46,082 nucleotides of DNA, taken from assembly GCA_020052615.1 (NCBI GenBank), contig JAGVOT010000112.1:1-46082 (forward strand). The letters are read 5' to 3'. The notes under the pieces were generated by a model. That model made no database searches, was not told the origin of the DNA, and was given only the letters and a program-made list of their open reading frames with translations. This DNA comes from Nitrospirota bacterium (GTDB taxonomy: Bacteria > Nitrospirota > UBA9217). The translations under genes and the position numbers were made by a program. The first letter of the stretch is position 1, and each line of letters starts with the position of its first letter. Of the stretch, positions 42,247 through 46,082 are shown piece by piece.

Positions 42247-42798
42247 TTATGCTGCCTTGCGAGCGACGGCTTCTTTTCGCGCAACCGTCATCTCCATCAT
42301 CTTCTCTTCCTTGCCTCCCCTGGGCGTAATGAACATCGCATACTCCAGGGTGTTGCCATCCTTGATCGTGGTCACACTGCGCCAGACGGAGGGGCCTTTG
42401 ATGGGGTCGTCATAGCTGCATTCCTGCGTAATGGTCTTCCCATCGGCGCTTGCAGTGCCCCGGAAATAGTAGATGCCCGTGCTCATCGAATCGAGCCAGA
42501 CGGACTCATACGTTTGGGTATGGTTGTCGAACCCCAGGATGTTGATGCCGGTGAAGGGCTGTCCCATCATATCTCCGGTATACTCCTGCCGCAGGTAATG
42601 CCCGTCAAGGATCAGCTTCTGTTCGCACGTGCCGGTCGATTCCACCGGCGGCTTGCCGGGTTCCATCCACCCCCTGGTCCTTGTTGTCCAGCTTCCCTCC
42701 AGGTTCGCCAGCACTTTATGGGGCTCGCCCGGGGTCCCCACCTTCTTGTATATTTCCATGATCTCCTGCATGTCTATTTTCGCTTCTTGCTTTGCCAT
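42247..42798 (-). CDS. DUF1579 family protein
   Basis: 183 residues, ATG 42798 after GAAGGAGAACTGCC. The sequence follows DUF1579: HKVLANLEGSWTTRTRGWMEPGKPPVESTGTCEQKLILDGHYLRQEYTGDMMGQPFTGINILGFDNHTQTYESVWLDSMSTGIYYF, a lipocalin-like barrel, ending VARKEAVARKAA. No signal peptide is seen, so it is cytosolic. The function of DUF1579 proteins is unknown; a small-molecule binding role is a guess. It stands alone on the minus strand. Confidence 0.88.
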   Translation of the reverse strand: MAKQEAKIDMQEIMEIYKKVGTPGEPHKVLANLEGSWTTRTRGWMEPGKPPVESTGTCEQKLILDGHYLRQEYTGDMMGQPFTGINILGFDNHTQTYESVWLDSMSTGIYYFRGTASADGKTITQECSYDDPIKGPSVWRSVTTIKDGNTLEYAMFITPRGGKEEKMMEMTVARKEAVARKAA

Positions 42799-43045
42799 GG
42801 CAGTTCTCCTTCTGTGAAATAGCTCCTTATAGTTTAATGAAAGCGCAACTGTTTGTTCCTGTCAATGGGGAAAAAAGAGAAGGACGGTAATCAAATGAGG
42901 TTTGATTTTTTACGGTCTGGAAAGAGTTCTTCATTTGAGAATGTGTTATATTTGTGACAGCGAGCTGCACGGCCGCGCTGACTTCGCTGACGAACGCGCT
43001 GTCTGCTGTGGAAGACCATCAACGGACCTTCAAAGGAGGGAGCTC

Positions 43046-43630
43046 ATGGTCGAACAGGAAAAACAGGAAAGTACATCGCTCAAAGCGCGCAGATCTCTTT
43101 CGCAGCTCAGCCTCGCCTTTGCCGGTCTCGGCCTCATTGCCGCCCTTGCGGTGATGTCACCGGACGGCCGCTTTGCCGGGCTCAGCGTGATGGCCCTCTG
43201 CGGGGCGGTGCCGCTCTTCCTCGGCCCGTCGAATTTGCGAAAATACGGGGCCCTTGCCGCTGTCGTCGGGACCGCCGGCGTCATTCTGCTCGCGGGGAGC
43301 GGTGAGAGCAGCGTTTACCGGACCAAGGCGCGGATACAGGCCGTCCATGAATTGGGGGTCCAGTATTGCGAGGCATCGGCGGGTCATCGCCGTCGAACGA
43401 ACGCCTGGCCTTCCGGTGCTGCCGAATTGACCGTACCCAAAAAGCCGCGGACGGTCACCTCGGTTTCCTTCGGCACCGGCGGATCGATCACGTTCATCCT
43501 TTCGTTTCCGCCGGTAAAGGACGGTGCGCTGGTGTTCACTCCCTCGGGCGCGGCTGCTCCGATCACCTGGACCTGCAGGGGCAATACTATCCCGGAAGCA
43601 TATCTGCCCGCCCCGTGCAGAGAAAAGTGA
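43046..43630 (+). CDS. Membrane protein with pilin-like C-terminal domain
   Basis: 194 residues from ATG 43046, set by AAAGGAGG; the longer frame from 42902 has no RBS. Three hydrophobic segments lie in residues ~20-95 (AFAGLGLIAALAVMSP, AGLSVMALCGAVPLFLG and LAAVVGTAGVILLAGSG). The C-terminal ~100 residues read like a type IVa pilin head: an early AVHELGVQYCE part, the strand GSITFILSFPPVKDGALVFTPSG and ITWTCRGNTIPEAYLPAPCREK, with the two Cys of the pilin disulfide loop. The type III prepilin signal (G|FTxxE) is absent, so it cannot enter a pilus in the usual way. Confidence 0.75.
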   Translation: MVEQEKQESTSLKARRSLSQLSLAFAGLGLIAALAVMSPDGRFAGLSVMALCGAVPLFLGPSNLRKYGALAAVVGTAGVILLAGSGESSVYRTKARIQAVHELGVQYCEASAGHRRRTNAWPSGAAELTVPKKPRTVTSVSFGTGGSITFILSFPPVKDGALVFTPSGAAAPITWTCRGNTIPEAYLPAPCREK

Positions 43631-43693
43631 CCGCATGGGATCGGTCAGGCTTCATTATCATCAAAATTCGGTATCGCAGAGCTTGTGCATGCC

Positions 43694-44779
43694 ATGACAC
43701 ATCCTTCTCTGGAGCAATTGGGCTGGAACGGTAAATTCGCAGAAGCCATGGCGCCGCTCCACGGGCAGGGCCTCGTCCCGGCGAGAGTGATCGCCGAGCA
43801 CCGGGGGCTGTACCGTGTTGCCGGTGCGGCCGGCGAGATGCCCGCAGAGGTGACGGGGCGGCTGGTGTTCCTTGCTGAAGAGCGGCTTGACTATCCTGTA
43901 GTCGGCGATTGGGTCGCGACAGCTGTGCTTGATCGGGGAGAGCGGGCCGTGATCCATCACGTCCTTCCCAGAATGAGCATTCTGGCGAGAAAGCATGCGG
44001 GTAAAACGGCCGGGGGCCAGGCCATTGCCGCCAACATCGATATCATATTCCTTGTCGTCGGTCTGGACCATAACTTCAAGCTGAACCGTGTGGAACGGTA
44101 TCTGGCCGTTGCGTCGGGATGCGGAGCACGGCCGATCGTGGTCCTGTCGAAAAGCGACCTTGTCGCCGACGGGGAGGGCAAAGCGGCCGAGGTGCGCAGC
44201 CGGACGGACAACGCGTCGGTGATCGCGGTGAGCGCCAGGACCGGCCAGGGACTGGAGGGGCTCCGGGAGTTGCTGAACGGAGGCAGGACAGGGTGCTTTA
44301 TCGGTTCATCGGGCGTGGGGAAATCCTCGCTTATCAACCGGCTTGCCGGGAGCGAGCTGCTCAGGACCTCGGAGGTCCGGGAGGCGGACTCCAAGGGCAG
44401 GCATACGACGAGCCACCGCGAACTCTTCGTGCTCGACAGCGGCGGCATCGTGATCGACACGCCGGGCATGCGCGAGCTCGGTCTCTGGGATCCCGGAGAG
44501 GGCATCGAGCGGGCATTCGCGGACATCGAGGAGCTTGCCGCAGGCTGCGCCTTCAGGGACTGCACCCACCGGATCGAACCGGCTTGCGCGGTGCGAGCGG
44601 CTGTGGATGCCGGCGAACTCGGACCTGGCCGCTACGAGAATTATCTCAAGCTGGGCCGGGAACAGGAGCACCTTGAAGCGCGGACGGACCGGTTCAAGCA
44701 GCAGGAGAAGAAGGCCTACGACAAAAGGCTGTCGAAGGCGGTAAAAGACGTTTGTAAAAGAAAGAACAGGCAGGGCTGA
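43694..44779 (+). CDS. rsgA: Ribosome small-subunit-dependent GTPase A
   Basis: 361 residues from ATG 43694; GTG 43685 would add three. An OB domain (VPARVIAEHRGLYRVAGAAGE, ~30-90) precedes a circularly permuted GTPase: G4 LSKSDL, G5 VSARTGQGL, G1 GSSGVGKSS and G3 DTPGMREL. The zinc motif follows (CAFRDCTH.IEPACAV) and the C-terminus is Lys-rich. RsgA matures the 30S subunit and releases late assembly factors. It starts 64 bp after the pilin-like gene, and a terminator lies at 44833. Confidence 0.95.
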   Translation: MTHPSLEQLGWNGKFAEAMAPLHGQGLVPARVIAEHRGLYRVAGAAGEMPAEVTGRLVFLAEERLDYPVVGDWVATAVLDRGERAVIHHVLPRMSILARKHAGKTAGGQAIAANIDIIFLVVGLDHNFKLNRVERYLAVASGCGARPIVVLSKSDLVADGEGKAAEVRSRTDNASVIAVSARTGQGLEGLRELLNGGRTGCFIGSSGVGKSSLINRLAGSELLRTSEVREADSKGRHTTSHRELFVLDSGGIVIDTPGMRELGLWDPGEGIERAFADIEELAAGCAFRDCTHRIEPACAVRAAVDAGELGPGRYENYLKLGREQEHLEARTDRFKQQEKKAYDKRLSKAVKDVCKRKNRQG

Positions 44780-44832
44780 AGCGGGTCAGGATTGACGTGA
44801 TTTGCTGTTGCAGCTACGTTTGAACCATCAAA

Positions 44833-44866
44833 GGCCGGAGAGCGACCCTCTCCGGCCTTGTCTTTT
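44833..44866 (+). terminator. Terminator of rsgA (GGCCGGAGAG family)
   Basis: A perfect 10-bp stem GGCCGGAGAG (44833-44842) / CTCTCCGGCC (44848-44857) with loop CGACC is followed by TTGTCTTTTTC. Confidence 0.85.
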
Positions 44867-45063
44867 TCATTTCGGTGATGTTGGCGGAAGGGAGCGGAGC
44901 AAACGGCAACGTCCATCCCGTCTTGACGGACCTCGGTCACGCCCGGCCTGAGCCGCTCCACCTGCCCGGATAGCGCACATAATTACTAATTCTACGACCG
45001 CGCAACGTGGAAAATCAACCAGAAAGAAGGAGTGAACTGCCATCGGTTCGTGCGGCAACCTGA

Positions 45064-45092
45064 TTGACAAGCTGCGATATGCGAGGTATACA
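45064..45092 (+). promoter_or_regulatory. Strong sigma-70 promoter of the efflux operon
   Basis: TTGACA (45064-45069), a 17-bp spacer and TATACA (45087-45092). Transcription would start near 45099. The stretch 44867-45063 between the rsgA terminator and this promoter shows no gene. Confidence 0.75.
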
Positions 45093-45098
45093 TAACTA

Positions 45099-45334
45099 AG
45101 GATGTGAGACGGCAGGAGGGTGCCCTCTGGCGTTCAACTAAGCGGGAACGGCAGGTTCAGGGGCGGATTCCATCCCTGTTCCGGAGGTATTCCGGCCCAG
45201 GATTCAGATCAAGATCAGGCTGAGGAAAGGCGCTCCGGGCCTTTTCAGCGGGCCACCCTGCGATTTTCCGCGAGGTGGTTTTTCTTTTGTCCGCGTCCAT
45301 TGATACAAGGGGGAGGGGAAGGGGTCATCAGGAT
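45099..45334 (+). other. Long structured 5' leader of the efflux operon
   Basis: About 235 nt separate the predicted start from ATG 45335. It contains a helix of GGAAC (45147) with GTTCC (45178) enclosing CAGGG/CCCTG, a hairpin CCGGA-GGTAT-TCCGG (45181-45195) and a GGCC..GGCC pair near 45238-45254. No known riboswitch class was recognised. No credible leader peptide was found, though short ones cannot be excluded. Confidence 0.4.
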
Positions 45335-46082
45335 ATGAAGAGACGCTTGTTCATTAGTGTGATCAGTCTTGCTGTCCTTGTGGCGGCGCTGGCGGCCGTC
45401 AAGACCATGCAGATCGGCGCCATGGTCGAGCAGGGCAAGAACTTCGTTCCGCCTCCCGAGACCGTGACCTCCGCGGTCGTCGCGGCCGAATCGTGGGGGA
45501 CCGCGCTCACCTCGGTCGGAACACTGAACGCTGTCCAGGGGGTGACAATGGCCGCTGAACTGCCGGGCAAGGTCGTTGAGATCGCCTTTGAGGCGGGCGG
45601 GCGCGCTGCGAAGGGCGACATCCTGCTGCGCCAGGACACCTCTTCGGAGCATGCCCAGCTCCCCGGCGCCCTGGCCCAGGTGAAACTGATGCGCACCAAC
45701 CTCGAGAGAATGAGCCAGCTGTTCGCGAAGAACCTGATCTCGCAGGCCGAACGGGACGCCGCCGTAGCGAGCAGCGATCAGGCCGAGGCCCAGGCGGAGA
45801 ACATCCGGGCCACCATTGCCAAGAAGACGATCCGCGCCCCTTTCGGCGGCCGTCTCGGCATACGCAGGGTCAATCTGGGTCAGGTCCTCCGCGAGGGGGA
45901 CCCGATCGTCACCCTGCAGTCCCTTGACCCGATCTTCGTCGATTTCACCCTGCCCCAGCAGCAGCTCCCGCTCCTGCGGACAGGCCTGACCGTGCAGGTG
46001 GCCACCGATGCCCTGCCGGGCAGGACGCTCAAGGGCCGGATCACCGCGATCGATCCCCTGGTGGATAGTGAGACCCGCAGCC
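45335..46082 (+). CDS. RND-type efflux periplasmic adaptor (HlyD/AcrA family), N-terminal part
   Basis: The frame runs off the window end, so 249 codons are seen. ATG 45335 follows GGGGAGGGGAAGGGG. An N-terminal membrane segment (LFISVISLAVLVAALAAV) is followed by a lipoyl-like half (LTSVGTLNAVQGVTMAAELPGKVVEIAFEAGGRAAKGDILLRQD), a short alpha-hairpin (LPGALAQVKLMRTNLERMSQLFAKNLISQAERDAA), the second lipoyl half (KKTIRAPFGGRLGIRRVNLGQVLREGDPIVTLQSLDPIFVDF) and the start of the beta-barrel. It links an RND pump to an outer-membrane channel. The short hairpin suits MexH/MdtA-like adaptors. Pump genes are expected downstream. Confidence 0.92.
   Translation, partial: MKRRLFISVISLAVLVAALAAVKTMQIGAMVEQGKNFVPPPETVTSAVVAAESWGTALTSVGTLNAVQGVTMAAELPGKVVEIAFEAGGRAAKGDILLRQDTSSEHAQLPGALAQVKLMRTNLERMSQLFAKNLISQAERDAAVASSDQAEAQAENIRATIAKKTIRAPFGGRLGIRRVNLGQVLREGDPIVTLQSLDPIFVDFTLPQQQLPLLRTGLTVQVATDALPGRTLKGRITAIDPLVDSETRS

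Overview
The window reads as chromosomal DNA of a Gram-negative, GC-rich, anaerobe-type bacterium. I would guess a Desulfobacterota/Desulfuromonadota or Nitrospirota relative. The hints are many exported proteins, a PilT-family ATPase beside a DUF4388 protein, a REC-PilZ protein, DUF2339 and DUF3999 proteins, an RND-type efflux adaptor, a probable selenoprotein gene and many small dispersed palindromes. No rRNA, tRNA, CRISPR array or intact insertion sequence was seen, so the taxonomic guess is weak.

Layout. (1) 1-2800: the end of a sensor histidine kinase gene, then three genes for exported proteins: a Met/Lys-rich peptide, an HMA-fold protein with an in-frame UGA at the metal/redox position and a SECIS-like hairpin after it, and an MsrA-MsrB fusion. 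Together they look like a periplasmic methionine-oxidation defence: a sacrificial Met-rich peptide, its repair enzyme and a possible selenocysteine redox or metal partner. (2) 3029-6449: an orphan MoxR-type AAA ATPase / VWA pair (CbbQ/NorQ with CbbO/NorD), separated by nested MITE-like palindromes. (3) 6806-11396: a four-gene cluster of a lipase-like hydrolase, an exported protein and two membrane proteins, none of which I can name. (4) 11629-15549: a giant DUF2339 membrane protein; its usual partner DUF3999 lies 9 kb away at 24618-26642. (5) 15550-23740, between those two: a visibly AT-richer defence and toxin-antitoxin island. It holds BrnT with a CopG-type antitoxin, decayed TA fragments, a BglII-like endonuclease lacking its catalytic middle, an unknown protein, a DUF4917 protein, a SIR2-HerA pair and a two-TM, beta-rich protein resembling CBASS Cap15 effectors.

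(6) 23772-29254: an alpha/beta hydrolase carrying an in-frame palindromic repeat, DUF3999, a charged exported protein, a DsrE-like exported protein, a small exported protein and a response-regulator fragment. (7) 29628-35894: an exported PDZ-WD40-caspase protein, an aromatic-rich exported protein, a metallo-beta-lactamase-fold lipoprotein and an NmrA-like reductase. (8) 36011-41767: an unknown protein, a REC-PilZ protein with a degenerate receiver, a CpxP/Spy-like Met-rich exported protein, a PilT/PilU ATPase and a DUF4388-GAF protein, suggesting surface motility control. (9) 42247-46082: DUF1579, a membrane protein with a pilin-like C-terminus, RsgA, and the start of an efflux operon behind a strong promoter and a leader of about 235 nt.

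Cross-cutting: one hairpin family (GGCCGGAGAG with its complement) recurs five times as terminator-like structures, and a block of about 59 bp occurs twice 34 kb apart. All positions, motifs and hairpins were read by eye. Family names come from memory of the families, not from searches.
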